Below are positions 1 to 10,054 of a stretch of 64,000 nt of DNA, piece by piece. Each line of letters begins with the position of its first letter. Within the stretch, counting starts at the first letter, position 1. The notes under the pieces were generated by a model. That model was not told the origin of the DNA. It did no database searches and saw nothing but the letters and a program-made list of their open reading frames with translations. The stretch is from Cafeteria roenbergensis (lineage: Eukaryota; Sar; Bigyra; Bicosoecida; Cafeteriaceae), in the NCBI GenBank assembly GCA_008330645.1, contig VLTN01000012.1:124001-188000 (forward strand). The letters are read 5' to 3'. Both the position numbers and the translations under genes were made by a program.

Positions 1-486
1 GGCGGACACGATTGGGCGGGGCTGCGGCGGTCCCGACGCTTGGCCGGGCAGGCGCGCAGAGGTGGGAGGGCTCGAACTTGAGCTAGATTCGGCCTCCAAC
101 TCTGCGCCATCGATGAGACGGCAAGCCGGGCCAGCGCCGCGGCCAGGGCGCCTCAGGAGCTTTGCAGCTCGCTGGAGTGCTGATTGCGGGTCGGATGGCC
201 TCTCGGGGGCGCGCTCTGTGGCGTCAGCGAGCGCTGGGACACCGTCAGCGAGCGCGGCGCCTTGGCCCGCAGCCTGCGCGCAAGCCGCCACGATGGCGCG
301 CTGGGGCGGGACGCAGCTCTCGCGGTTCCGCTCCAGAACGGTCACGCCTGGCCGGCGGTGGCCGAGGAGGGCCCGCGCGCGCTCCAGGGCGGACTGCGCG
401 GGCGGGTGGGCGTCCGGGTCGTCTCGGTGGGCGGCGATTGCGGCTTGCAAGGCCGATCGCGAGAACCCAAACGCGGCCACGGACAT
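1..486 (-). CDS. Partial unknown protein (runs off left edge)
   Basis: The minus strand is open from an ATG at 486-484 to the window edge, 162 codons, with an in-frame stop just upstream at 517-519. The start lies in a near-ideal eukaryotic context (GCCGCCATG). The visible protein begins MSVAAFGFSRSALQAAIAA and is Ala/Arg-rich and mainly helical, with a Ser/Pro-rich stretch near the edge. I do not recognise a family. Nothing in the visible part shows a signal peptide or membrane segment. The C-terminus, any introns and the true length lie outside the window. Codon third positions are mostly G or C, as in the neighbouring genes, which supports it being coding. It is oriented like CDT1, whose stop is about 1 kb upstream of this start. 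Confidence 0.55.
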   Translation of the reverse strand, partial: MSVAAFGFSRSALQAAIAAHRDDPDAHPPAQSALERARALLGHRRPGVTVLERNRESCVPPQRAIVAACAQAAGQGAALADGVPALADATERAPERPSDPQSALQRAAKLLRRPGRGAGPACRLIDGAELEAESSSSSSPPTSARLPGQASGPPQPRPIVSA

Positions 487-1271
487 GGCGGCAGCTTGCG
501 GCAGTGCACGGGAGGTCCTAGAGCTGAGGAGCGCGGGAGAACCAGCGGAGCGGCGCCCTTGCCCAGTCAAGCGCGAGTGCTTTGGCTGCGGGGTTCGGCC
601 GAAGATGACTTAATTCAGAGTCAACAGTGCGCGGAGCAACTCCGGCCGTAGTTGAACCTCACTCGGCCTGGATTTTGTGTCTGGACGCTCCCACCTGCCT
701 CGCGGGTGGCGGCGCTCAGGCAAAGCAGCGTCCCCAGGGCGGACGGCGGCTCGGTGCCGGCGTCAGCTTTGGCGATCGGAATGGCTGCGTGGCGCTTTGC
801 CGGGACAGCGAGGCTGCTGTGCGGCTGCTGCAGCAATGGCGGCGCTCGAAACGAGCAAGACCTCGACGCTGGTTAGGGGGGGGGAGGGGAACCTCCATGC
901 CATGGCACGCTGCCGTTGGATGCGGGGGGAGGGCGGAAGTTGCAACCACAGCAGCGCCGCTTTGGCGCCCGCATGCCTGCCCTGCCGTTCCAGAGCAATG
1001 CGCCTGTCTTTGCTTGCTTGTGATCGTCAATACCGATTCAAGCCAGCCAGCCCGAGTCACAACTCCATGAGACAGCCAGAGGGTTGGGAGATGAGGCGGC
1101 TATTGCAAGCGACAGGTCCTCTCTCAGACCCTTGGCGGGGACAATGACCGCGAGACTTGCTTGCAACAATGGGCTTCGGAGAAGCGCGGCTGCCGTGAGT
1201 GCCGTGCTTCGCCTCGCGCAATCACAACGCTGAAGAACGAGCTTGCAACATGACACGAAGTTCCCTCGCCA

Positions 1272-1303
<32 letters not shown>

Positions 1304-1455
1304 CCACACGGAGCCATGCACGCGCGCGTGCGGGCAAACCGACAACGCGCCTGTTTGGGCGCTCAATCGTCCTCCCTGTGTGGGGCCCCTCGCAATCTCG
1401 CCCGCTTGCCGCCTGGCCCTGAGGCGCAGCTACCGCCCACCACGCTGCCACAGCC
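487..1455. other. Intergenic region between two minus-strand genes
   Basis: About 970 bp between the CDT1 stop and the start of the edge gene. It should hold the CDT1 3' end and the promoter of the edge gene. Several overlapping short open frames exist on both strands, but none has consistent codon use or a recognisable product. The only distinct feature is a CA dinucleotide run at 1274-1298. Confidence 0.5.
1274..1298. repeat. (CA)n microsatellite
   Basis: About twelve consecutive AC/CA dinucleotides in the intergenic region downstream of CDT1. Likely length-polymorphic. Confidence 0.95.
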
Positions 1456-4400
1456 CTAGAGCCGCACCGAGTCCGCCAGCCTGCGCCTCGCCGCCGCCGC
1501 ATCCCCCGCAGGGCGGCGCTTGAACAGCGCGCCCGCGGTCAGCTGACGAAGTGTGCAGAACTCAGGGGCCCGCTCAGCGATGGCGCTGATCCCCGCAACG
1601 ACGTCCTCCCGGCTCATGTTCAGTCGGTGGTTCTCAGCCACCTTGCTCGCCAGCTCGGCAACGTACATGGTGGACCGCCGGTGAGCCAGCAACACCCCCA
1701 CCACAGCGTCGAACAGCTGAGGCAGAGCAACTCGGCGTCTCTCATTTTCTTCTGCCCGCCTCACCTCCGGCAGAGCCCGCTGCTCCGCCGCTCGCTGCTT
1801 CCGGATCACGCGAGCCACCAGCGCAGGGCTGAGCCCTGCTAGGCCCGGAGGCAAGTCTGCCGCCGTCACGCCCAGCTCCACCAGCTCCGGCGCGAGAAGG
1901 AGCCGCTGCAGAGCCGGTGAAACCGCGGGGGCCGACGGGGTGTCGCTGCACGTCGCTGCACCGGCAGCTGCGGCGACAGCGGCGTCCGCAGAGCTGGGTC
2001 CGGCGCGACCGTTGGCACCCTTTTCGGCAGAGCCACGTGCAGAGCCAACCCCGCCGACGTCCTCGTCAGCGTCGTCGTCGTCTTCGTCCTGAAACAGCGA
2101 CGATAGACGGCGAGCGACTCCAGATCCGGTGCCCAGCAGCCGCGAGCCGGCCACGGCCCGCGGTTTCATGGGAGCACCCGGCGCCACCGGCGACCGCGCG
2201 GTCGAGCCGTCCAGCCCGCTGGCGCGGCGATGACCGGTTTTGCCAGCCATTTCCGGGGTCACGCGGTCGCGAGCGGTCAGCTGACTGGCCACCGGCGACG
2301 TCACTGACGGATCGCCCGCGGGCGACGCCCGAGGCAGCGACGACGACGACGACGACGGCGCGAGAGGCGACGGCGCGGCGACCCGGCCGTGACCGGCGGG
2401 TGATGCGTGGCCGCGCATGGCGGGCGAGGGGGTGCGCGACGCGTCTTGCTCACGGCCGGTCGCAATCACCCCCCGCCAGGCCTCTTCGTCAACGGGCGGA
2501 AGCGTCCCGGAATGTTCCGGGATCCCTCCTGCGGTTCCCTCTCCCGTCGCTTGGGCCACGGCTCGACGCTGGCCGGGGGCAAGGCCCAGGGCTCTGCCCG
2601 GCGAAACGATCCGCCGAACCGGCGAGCGTTGCAGTCCGTCCATGGGAGCTGACTGCGGAAGCGACAGCGATGAAACCGCACCGCCATGCGCTGACTCTGA
2701 CACGGAGCGGATGCCGTCCCGACCCGCTGCTGACGCGGCTTCCAAACCAAGCTTGAGCAGCGCCGACGCGCGAAACCGCCCGCCGCCGGAGCCGTCGAGC
2801 ACGTCGCCGACGCGCACCCGCTCCGAAACCGAAGGAGGCTTCGGCAGAGCCACTGGATCAGGCAGGGCCACTTCGTCAAGCTTGAAGTCCGGGTGGAAGG
2901 ACGCCCCGTGCGGGATGGTAGAGCTCTGCCCAGCGGCAGCTCGGGCGAGCAGGAATGCAGAGTGCGCTTGCGACACGATCCTTCCCAGCGCGGCGCGAAA
3001 CCGCCGCTTGCGATCGACGACTTGCGACTCAGTGAGCGATGCCACTTCCACCAGCTCTGCCTGCGTCGCTCCGTCCGCGGCTCCGCTGACCGTCGAGCTG
3101 TCGCGCAGCGACGCCGTCGAGCAAGCGGACGCTGCAGGGACAGCCAGCTGCACCGTGAGCGCCCAGGCGGCAGCGGCGCCGTCGGGCCCGCCGCCGGCGG
3201 CAACGGCCCGCCGGGCGGCACTGTGGCCCGTTCCGTGCTGCAGAGCCGAGGCGCTCACCCGGCTCTGCCGGACGATGTACCTGGAAGGATCCACGGCGAG
3301 CACGGTGCCAAGCAGGCGAGGCCCGAACCGGCGCCGCGTGACGCCCTCCATGAAGGCTCGCACCGTCGGCTCCACCAGCACGAGCGAGCCGCGGGTGCGG
3401 CGCCGGCACATTGCAACTGCAGTGTCCAGCTGGTCGGCGATGGCGGCGAGCTCGCGAAACCGCGAAGGCAGGGGCGGGCCGGACGTTTGGCCGTACACGC
3501 TGGCGCGCACCGAGGGGCGGCGGCCGGACGACGTGGCCTGATGAGAGGCCGCCTGGCCCCGCTGGCTCTGCCGGCTCTGCATCATGGCCATGTCAGCGGC
3601 AGAGCCGATCGGCGGACCGTAGCCCCGAATGCGGGCTCTGCCAACCGGGGGCGGCGGCAGCTGGGGCCGACGTCGGGCCGAGCTGGCAGAGCCGCTGCTC
3701 GATGAGCTTCTGACGCTTCTGTTCATCGCGGCGTCGCTCTCCGGGTCGCACGCGAAGGACGTCGCCACCGGCAGAGCCACACCTGAGGACGCCAGCCGGT
3801 GGGCTCTGCCGGCGCGCTGGCTGAAGGCCGATCGCCGCGACGACGACGTGGAGACCACGCTAGCCGCATCGTTGGTGGGGGAGGGGGCCCGCCGCTGACG
3901 CGCCTGAGCCGGGCTTGATGGGGCCATGATAGCCTCATGACTGGCCTGGGCTGCGGCGCCGCGTGGAGCCATCCGCCCGGACCCGACTCGGGTGTCAGAC
4001 GGCAGTCCTTCCGGGGCGGGGTCTTCGGCAAAACGATCTGCCGAAGAGGCTGCCTCTCTGGCGAGGGGGCTTGGACGCGGACCCGGCGGCGACTGAACTC
4101 CTCCGGCGGTTTCGCCGCCGACGTCGGCAGGGCTGTCACGGGCAAGAAGCAGCCGCTTCGCAGACCTGCCGCCCTCGTCGTATGCAGAGCTGCCGCTGCC
4201 GCCGCGGGCGGGTGATGCGTCGTCGCGAAACAGCGAGCGAACCGGAAGGCCGGCAGAGCCCGATTCACCAGCAGAGGTGCTTGCGTCAGCAGCGCCGTCG
4301 GGCGACCGAGGGCGGACGCGCCGGGTCGCTGGCACCTTGCGACGGAGCGGCGGGGGCTCTGCCGGCGACCCGGCGATTGCGTCAGTGGGAGTGGCGGTGT

Positions 4401-5902
4401 CGTCCGGGCGGTCGCGGCGTTTCCGCGAGGGGCCCTTGGGGGTCACTTCCGCCGCTGCAGTGGCCGAGGGCCCCGACGATGCCGAGCTGACTGGGGCCGG
4501 AACGGCAATGGCGCTGGGACGGACGGATGACGCCGCCGCCGTATCGCTGCTCGGCTGGCTGGCGACGGTGTCACTGGCGACCAACAGCGCATGCTCAGCG
4601 GCCGCGACGGGAGTCACTGCCGCGTGAGGGGAGGCGGCGGCAGAGCCGGCCAGCGAGGGCCGCTCAGCGGCCGCAGCGCCGTCGGTCGTCGTTTGCGCGG
4701 TGCTGGCTCTGCTCACTGGCAGAGCCGTCTGCGCAGTTGTCGCATTGCTCAGGGGCTCTGCAGCATGGGTCGCGGCGGCCGGCAGCGGCTGCGGTTGCTG
4801 GACGGACGTGGCGGCGGAGGCGCCAGCGGAGTCACTCCTCTCCGCAGAAGGGAACCGGGCAGAGCCGAAGAGCCGGGCAAACGATGCGCCGGGCGCGGAA
4901 TGGGCACCGGCTTGGCCAGCGGCGGCGGTTGCCGCAGCGGCGGCTCGACGGCTGATGGGTGCGTGTGCGCTGCCGCTGATTCGCGGAGGCGACGCTGCCG
5001 GCAGCGCTGCCGCGTTGGCCGACTGGGTCGGCGTCACGAAGAGCCTTCCCGAAGCATCTGTCGCCGCGATAGGCTCTGCCGCGGCCTGGGGGGGAGCGGT
5101 CGAGGTTGCAGGCCTGGCCGACGCGGAGCCGCGGACCTGGGCTGGCCGCGGTGTCGCTGCCGGGAGGGACGGGGCGGTCAGGGCCCTGGAGACGGATGCG
5201 GGGGGCTGGCCTGCAAACCCTTGGGCCGGGTGTGCTTGCGGGGCCTGGACGGGAGCGCGGCCGTCGGAGGCAGCCCGGATGGAGAGCGGCGCGGCGAGGA
5301 AGCCGCCTGCCGGCGCAGCACCTGCCGCACTGGTGGGGGTGACGGGTGTGGGAACTGCGGCAAACAACGAGGCGGACGGGGCGGGGCCACGGGGGCGAAG
5401 AAAGCAAGGATGGAGCGAGGCGAGACGGAATGCGGTTCGGCAGCGACCTCAAAACGCGCGCAGGGCGGCTTGCGGAAGGCCCGCGCGAGCCTGGCCGGGG
5501 CGCGCAGGGCCGCAGCATGCCCTTTGGACGCACTGCTGCGACCGGGGAAAGCCTGGAGGCCCAGGGTGCTGTTGCAAGGGGCAACTCTCGCTTTTGAGCG
5601 GCTGGCAACCAGCGCGGGGCACTTGCCGCTGGCACGCGCGAGCAAGGCCAGGCGAGGCCACTGGCGTACCGCCGCGCCCCCGCCCGCCGGGCACGGGTGG
5701 CTGTTGCTCGCGCGCTCCTGTTAGGCAGCACGTTGGCCGGGCCCAGGCGCTGCAAAGGGCCGCTGGCGGGCGGCGTCGCTGGCGTTTTGGCAAGTGGCTC
5801 ACCGGACGACGCCTGCTGGCGCTTGGGCGCCGCGGGGGCCGCAGCGAACGCCGGGCGCGCCTCAAAGGACAGCAGCGACTGCCGCGAGCGCCTGTTGGCC
5901 AT
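1456..5902 (-). CDS. CDT1: CDT1 DNA replication licensing factor
   Basis: Two exons, 5902-5803 and 5354-1456, joined by a GTGAGC...GCAG intron with matching phase, giving 1,332 residues. CDT1 loads MCM2-7 onto origins with ORC and CDC6 and is opposed by geminin in animals. Two family regions are visible. A central fold lies around residues 655-730 (LPSRFRELAAIADQLDTAVA, then RRFGPRLLGTV and PSRYIVRQ), followed near residue 845 by the family-like HPDFKLDEVALPDPVALPKP. A C-terminal MCM-binding winged helix lies around 1240-1305 (YVAELASKVA, ISAIAERAPEFCTL). The long first exon fragment otherwise opens at a non-ATG codon, so exon 1 (MANRRSRQSLLSFEARP) is needed. Roughly the first 650 residues and a 350-residue spacer are low-complexity Ala/Ser/Pro sequence, making this about twice the size of animal CDT1. 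A QSLLSF stretch at residue 8 resembles a degenerate PCNA-binding degron. Confidence 0.86.
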
Positions 5903-6059
5903 CCTGCCCGCGAGAGGCAGCGCCACAGTGTGAGGGCCGGCGGCGCAGGCCCATGGTTCCGCGGGCGATGCGCGCGCCGCGGGCAAATGGCTCTGCCGTG
6001 CAGAGCGGCCGGGCGCGATGCGTTCAACACCCTCCGCTCGCTGCCAGGCGCTGCCCCCC
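5903..6059. promoter_or_regulatory. Divergent promoter, CDT1 / mitochondrial carrier
   Basis: Only 157 bp separate the divergent start codons of CDT1 (minus) and the carrier (plus), so both must use this space or adjacent transcribed sequence. It is uniformly GC-rich and I see no TATA-like element. Confidence 0.5.
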
Positions 6060-7535
6060 ATGGCCTTCGAGTGGGTGCCAAAGGATGTGCGGGTGCTGAC
6101 TGCCGGGGCCATCGCGGGGGCGCTGAGCCGCACGTCGGTGTCGTGAGCCTGGCCTTCGAGTCGCCGCCCGCAAGTCGCCAACACTGTGGCTCGTCGTCGC
6201 CCGCGCGGGCCTGCGCCGGGTTGCAGCGCCTCCCTTCCCCGTTTGGCGCCGCACACCTTGGACCATGGCGTGCTGCGCGCTTGCTCGGCTTGCCTGTTGT
6301 CGCGTTGCAGGCCTCTGGAGCGCCTCAAGATCGAGTTTCAAGTTCAGGACGTGCTGTACAAGGACAAGTCCTCCGCCCACCGCACGGAGCAGAGCATCAT
6401 CAGGGGCCTGAAGCAGATCTACGCCCGCGAGGGCATCGTCGGGATGTTCAAGGGCAACGGCGCCAACGTCCTTCGCATCCTTCCGTACTCGAGCACTCAG
6501 GTGAGGTTTGCCGGCACGCACCGACCCGATGGCCCCCGGCTCGCCGTCATCGCCGCTGCCGCCGCCGCCGCCGCTGCCGCTCCCCGTGCACTGCCCCGCC
6601 GCCCCTGCCGGCAGCAGTCATAGCTACCGTCCGTTAGTTCGTCTGGTCCTCCTCCCCAGCCCCCCCCCCTACTCCGACACCGCCGCACTCTCCGCGGCGC
6701 GGCCCGCGCGACGGCTGACCATCTGCCTTGTCACTCCACGCCATTCGCGCCTGCCTTCACCCCCCCCCCTACCCTACCCGCCCCTCCCCCCTGTTCTTGG
6801 AGCGCGCAGTTCCTCGTGTTCGAGAAGCTGCAAGCGGCCATCCTGGCCCGCCGCGCTGCCGACGGCAAGAAAACGCTCAACCCCCTGGAGCGCCTCGTTG
6901 CCGGCGGCATCGGCGGCATGTGCTCCGTCGCCGTGTCGTACCCGCTTGACTTCGTGCGGGGCCGCCTCACCACGCAGGGCGCCGGCACCAAGCGCCAGTA
7001 CAAATCCATTACGGACGCCTGCGTGACCATCGCTCGCGAGGAGGGCGTCGCCACGCTGTACAAGGGCGTGTCCGTCTCAATCGTCGGCATCTTCCCGTAC
7101 ATCGGGACCAACTTCGCCGTCTACGGCACGCTCAAGGAACACGTCGCTCAGTTCCTGCAGCTCCAGCCGTCGGCTCTGCCGTGGTGGGCGACGCTGCTCA
7201 TCGGAGGCACCGCCGGCGCCAGCGCCCAGACCGTCGCCTACCCGTTTGACCTGCTGCGGCGCCGCATCCAGGTGGAGGGGTTCGGCGGCGACTCCGGCAG
7301 CGCGGCGAATCTTTCCGCCGCCGAGAAGGCGGCCGCCGACGCGGCTGCCTCCGAGGCGTCCCTGGCCAACAAGAGCATGGTCCGGGCCTTTGCGCACATC
7401 GTGCGGACTGAGGGGGTGCCGGCGCTGTACAAGGGTCTCCTCCCCAACTACCTCAAGGTGTTCCCAACTATGGCGGTTAACTTCTGGGTATATGAGCAGT
7501 GCAAGAGCTTCCTCGGACTCAGCACCAACAAGTGA
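6060..7535 (+). CDS. Mitochondrial carrier family (SLC25) transporter
   Basis: Three exons, 6060-6142, 6311-6500 and 6810-7535, with GTGAGC and GTGAGG donors and CAG acceptors. The phases agree and give 332 residues, the usual SLC25 length. Three tandem carrier repeats are visible, each with its PX[DE]XX[KR] signature. The first (SPLERLK) is recreated exactly across splice 1; the second reads YPLDFVRGR and the third YPFDLLRRR. Each half-repeat ends in a G-rich 'LYKG/MFKG' loop. Such proteins move nucleotides, cofactors or metabolites across the inner mitochondrial membrane. The SRTxVSPLERLKI start and the FPYIGTNFAVY segment resemble the CoA / adenylate branch (SLC25A42, SLC25A24, yeast YPR011C), but the substrate is not decided by sequence alone. 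About 25 extra Ala/Ser residues lie in the third repeat matrix loop. The start was chosen because ATG 6060 is followed directly by the first transmembrane helix. Confidence 0.93.
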
Positions 7536-8056
7536 TCGGGCCCAGCCATTCGCGTGGAGCAGGGGCCAGCGGAGGCAGCGCCCCGCTGCCTGCCAGCCGC
7601 CTGTGAGGCACCGGGGGAGAGGGGGGGGGGAGGGTGGGGATGGCTGCAGGCGGCACCCGCCCCTGCGGCTGGCAGGGCCCCATGCGCGCTGACGTCCGAG
7701 CGGCAGAGCCGCTGTCTCTGCGGCGGGGTCAGGTTGAGCAGTGCGTCGTTTTTGCGTGGCAGGGCTTCCTTCCCGTTGAGTCCGCCCCAGCAACCTGCAG
7801 CGGGGCCGTGTGGCGTTCGCGCGCGACTCTGCACAGTGCACCAGCGCGGGCAATCACTTGCAGATTCGAACAATCGATTGCTGGGGCACACGCCCCTCAC
7901 GCCACGCCAGCCAGGCACACGCCAGCCCAGCCTGGCCCAATCGCTCGCCCGGTCGCGGCGCGGGCTGCAACGGCGCACACCAGCGGCTGGGGAGTCAAGC
8001 CTTGCGAGCCGCTGCTGAGAGGCGCGAGCCGGCTCCGTTCGCGGGCCGCGATGGGC
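7536..8056. other. Convergent intergenic region
   Basis: 521 bp between the stops of the carrier (plus) and the HMG-box gene (minus). It contains a G-rich run near 7616-7640 and the perfect palindrome CAATCGATTG near 7870. I see no gene here, and it should hold both 3' ends. Confidence 0.5.
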
Positions 8057-9413
8057 TCAGGCGCGGTCCTCGGCCTCCTGGGCGGTGGTCCAGAGGGCCA
8101 TCTCCTCGGAGTAGCGAACCGAGTCCTCCTCGGCCTGGCGCTCGAACCCGGCGAGCTCTGCGGGCGGGAGCGCCTTGAACGCCACGGAGGCCGCCTTCAT
8201 GGCCTCCGTCACCTTCACCTCGGGGGCCTTGACGGTGTTCATGTAGTGCTTGACGAAGGCGGTCCACGCGGTCATGGCCTGCGAAGGGGCGGACGGGGAG
8301 GGGGAAGGGGCGGGGGCGAGCAGGGGAGTTGGGGGCGGGGGGCGAGCAGGGGGAGTTGGGGGCGGGGGCGGGGGGGAAGAGCGGGGGGGAGAGTCGCTTT
8401 GGTGCTTGGGGCGAGGGCGGCAGCGCGGCCGGCGACGGTCACTGGCCCGCCCGACACACACGACTCAAGGCCAGCAAACAGCCAGCGGAAGGGGAGCCGG
8501 GGGGCGGGGGGCGGGGGGAGAGGGGGGAGGGGCACAGCAGAGGCAGACGCCCAGGTGCCGCGCAGCTGGGGGGAACGTGCTCGGCAGGCGGCGGGGTTTC
8601 GGCGCCGCCAGAACCGCGCGGTTCTGGCGGGCGCCCCTCCCCAAACGCTTGCGGTCGCGGCGGCGACGCCCGGCCCAGCGCCGGGAGCCCCAGAGCGGCC
8701 TGTCCGAATCTGGCCAACTGCTCCCCAAACATGCCTGCCGGGCAGCTGGGCGGGGCGGCTGGCCCGGCGGTGGGCGAGAATGGCTCGCGAAGCAAATGCT
8801 CCGTCGCCGGCAAGACGCCCACGGCCGCCCGTGGAAAGGGCGCGCCCCCCTGCGCAGCTGGCTAGCCACGGCCCGCTCGGCGCTTGGCGGAGCGGAAACC
8901 CACGGCACGGCACCAGGGCGGCACCGGGGGACGGGGGGCGGGTGGGGGAGCGGCCGGCGCGTGGCGGAACAAGGGCCGGGCATGCAACAACGGCGGCGCT
9001 GCCGAAAGCGCCCCACTCACGCGCTTGGGCTTGGTCGGGTCGCGCTTGACGCGCTTGTCCTTGGGCGACTTGCGCTTGAGGCTGGCGGGGTCGCCGCCGG
9101 CTGCAAGGAAGCTCTCCACCTCGCTGTGGTACTTGTCCGTGTCCGCCTGGAACGCATCGAAATACGGCTCCAGCTCCGCGTCGGTGGCCTCCTGCCACTG
9201 CCGGCCGATGTCGCGGAACGCGTCCTTGGACGTGGAGCCCTCCGGCAGGGCGGCCATGGTGGCCTCGTACTTGGCCTTGGCGAAGCGGGCGTACGCGGGA
9301 GTGGGCCGCTTGGGCACCCCGGGCACTGCGACCGCCGAGGCCAGGCAGGCCACGCCGCTGGGCCGATGCTGCATCACGGCACGGCGCGAAGCGTTGATGG
9401 AACGGGCGAGCAT
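8057..9413 (-). CDS. TFAM/Abf2-like mitochondrial HMG-box protein
   Basis: Two exons, 9413-9021 and 8278-8057, with a GTGAGT...GCAG intron of 742 bp joined in phase 0, giving 204 residues. The N-terminus (MLARSINASRRAVMQHR) lacks acids and is Arg/Ser-rich, as expected of a mitochondrial presequence. HMG box A follows at about residues 33-105 (KRPTPAYARFAKAKYEA ... IGRQWQEATDAELEPYFDAF). A basic linker (KRKSPKDKRVKRDPTKPKR) comes next, then a more divergent box B in exon 2 (MTAWTAFVKHYMN ... FKALPPAELAGFERQA). Two HMG boxes plus linker, about 200 residues and a presequence are the architecture of TFAM and yeast Abf2p, which coat and bend mtDNA and, for TFAM, start transcription. A nuclear HMGB protein is the main alternative; the N-terminus argues against it. 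The intron is extremely G-rich on the plus strand, making a long pyrimidine tract before the acceptor. Confidence 0.85.
8284..8395 (+). repeat. G-run-rich tract inside HMG gene intron
   Basis: A dense series of G4-G7 runs, including an imperfect tandem duplication of a unit resembling GGCGAGCAGGGGGAGTTGGG. It lies next to the acceptor of the minus-strand intron, where it reads as a polypyrimidine tract. The plus strand could form G-quadruplexes. Confidence 0.7.
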
Positions 9414-10054
9414 GGTCACTGGTGTGCGGGCTCAGGTGCGGGAACGCGCTGGTGTGCCGCCGTTCCGCGCGAGTCCGCGGTGGAGCAGTTGCCCCGCCAG
9501 GGAAGGATCTGCCGGGCCATCGGCAACCGCGCGCCAATCATCGCAGCATCGGCGCCGGCCGCGAGACTGCTCCGCCTCGCCGATAGGCGCTACTCTCTTG
9601 CGCAGGTTGCGTAGCTTGGAGCGGCCGCGGTGCACATTTCACGCGCCTGCTCGGGCATTCGGCTTCGGCTCGAATTGGCAGGCTAGTTGCGCCCTAGTCA
9701 ACTGCAATTCGGGCCGGCCGATTCGGTGAGCCAGTGCGGGACTATGAGAGCCCAGCGCCTTGCATTCGGTCGCAAGACCCGTGCCGCAGCGTGGCCCGGG
9801 CGGCCAAGGGCCTGCTCCCCGCCCCAAACGCTCCACTCTGGGCTGGGCATCCTCTGTGCCCTGCTCTCCCAGGCTCGGGATCTCCCACCGCAGCAGCGCT
9901 GTCGCTGCAAACTGTGAGGGCGTCCGTGATGTCATCCGGCCGCTCTGCCAGGCGCAGAACCTCGACTTTGCCGCTCAGCGCACGAGCGGAGGGCCCGCGA
10001 GGCCCACACCGCCGAGGCCTCGCCCCGCACTCCGAACAAGTGCGACCGGGGACC
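9414..10054. promoter_or_regulatory. Divergent promoter, HMG-box gene / RAP gene
   Basis: 641 bp separate the divergent starts of the TFAM-like gene (ATG 9413, minus) and the RAP-domain gene (ATG 10055, plus; an alternative in-frame ATG at 9929 would shorten it to 515 bp). No clear TATA element was seen. The inverted sequence around 9690-9715 (AACTGCAATT) is the least GC-rich part. Confidence 0.45.

Noticed and set aside
62-1502. Several overlapping open frames of 60-180 codons, including one across the CA repeat
   Set aside because: They overlap each other on both strands, lack family resemblance and regular third-position G/C, and high GC makes long chance frames common.
4700-6637. 645-codon plus-strand open frame
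   Set aside because: It is antisense to CDT1 and runs across the CDT1 intron and the carrier's first exons; its product is Arg/Gly-rich without domains.
8250-9614. 454-codon plus-strand frame over the HMG gene
   Set aside because: It reads through the G-rich intron and opposite both HMG boxes; the minus-strand spliced product has clear domains.
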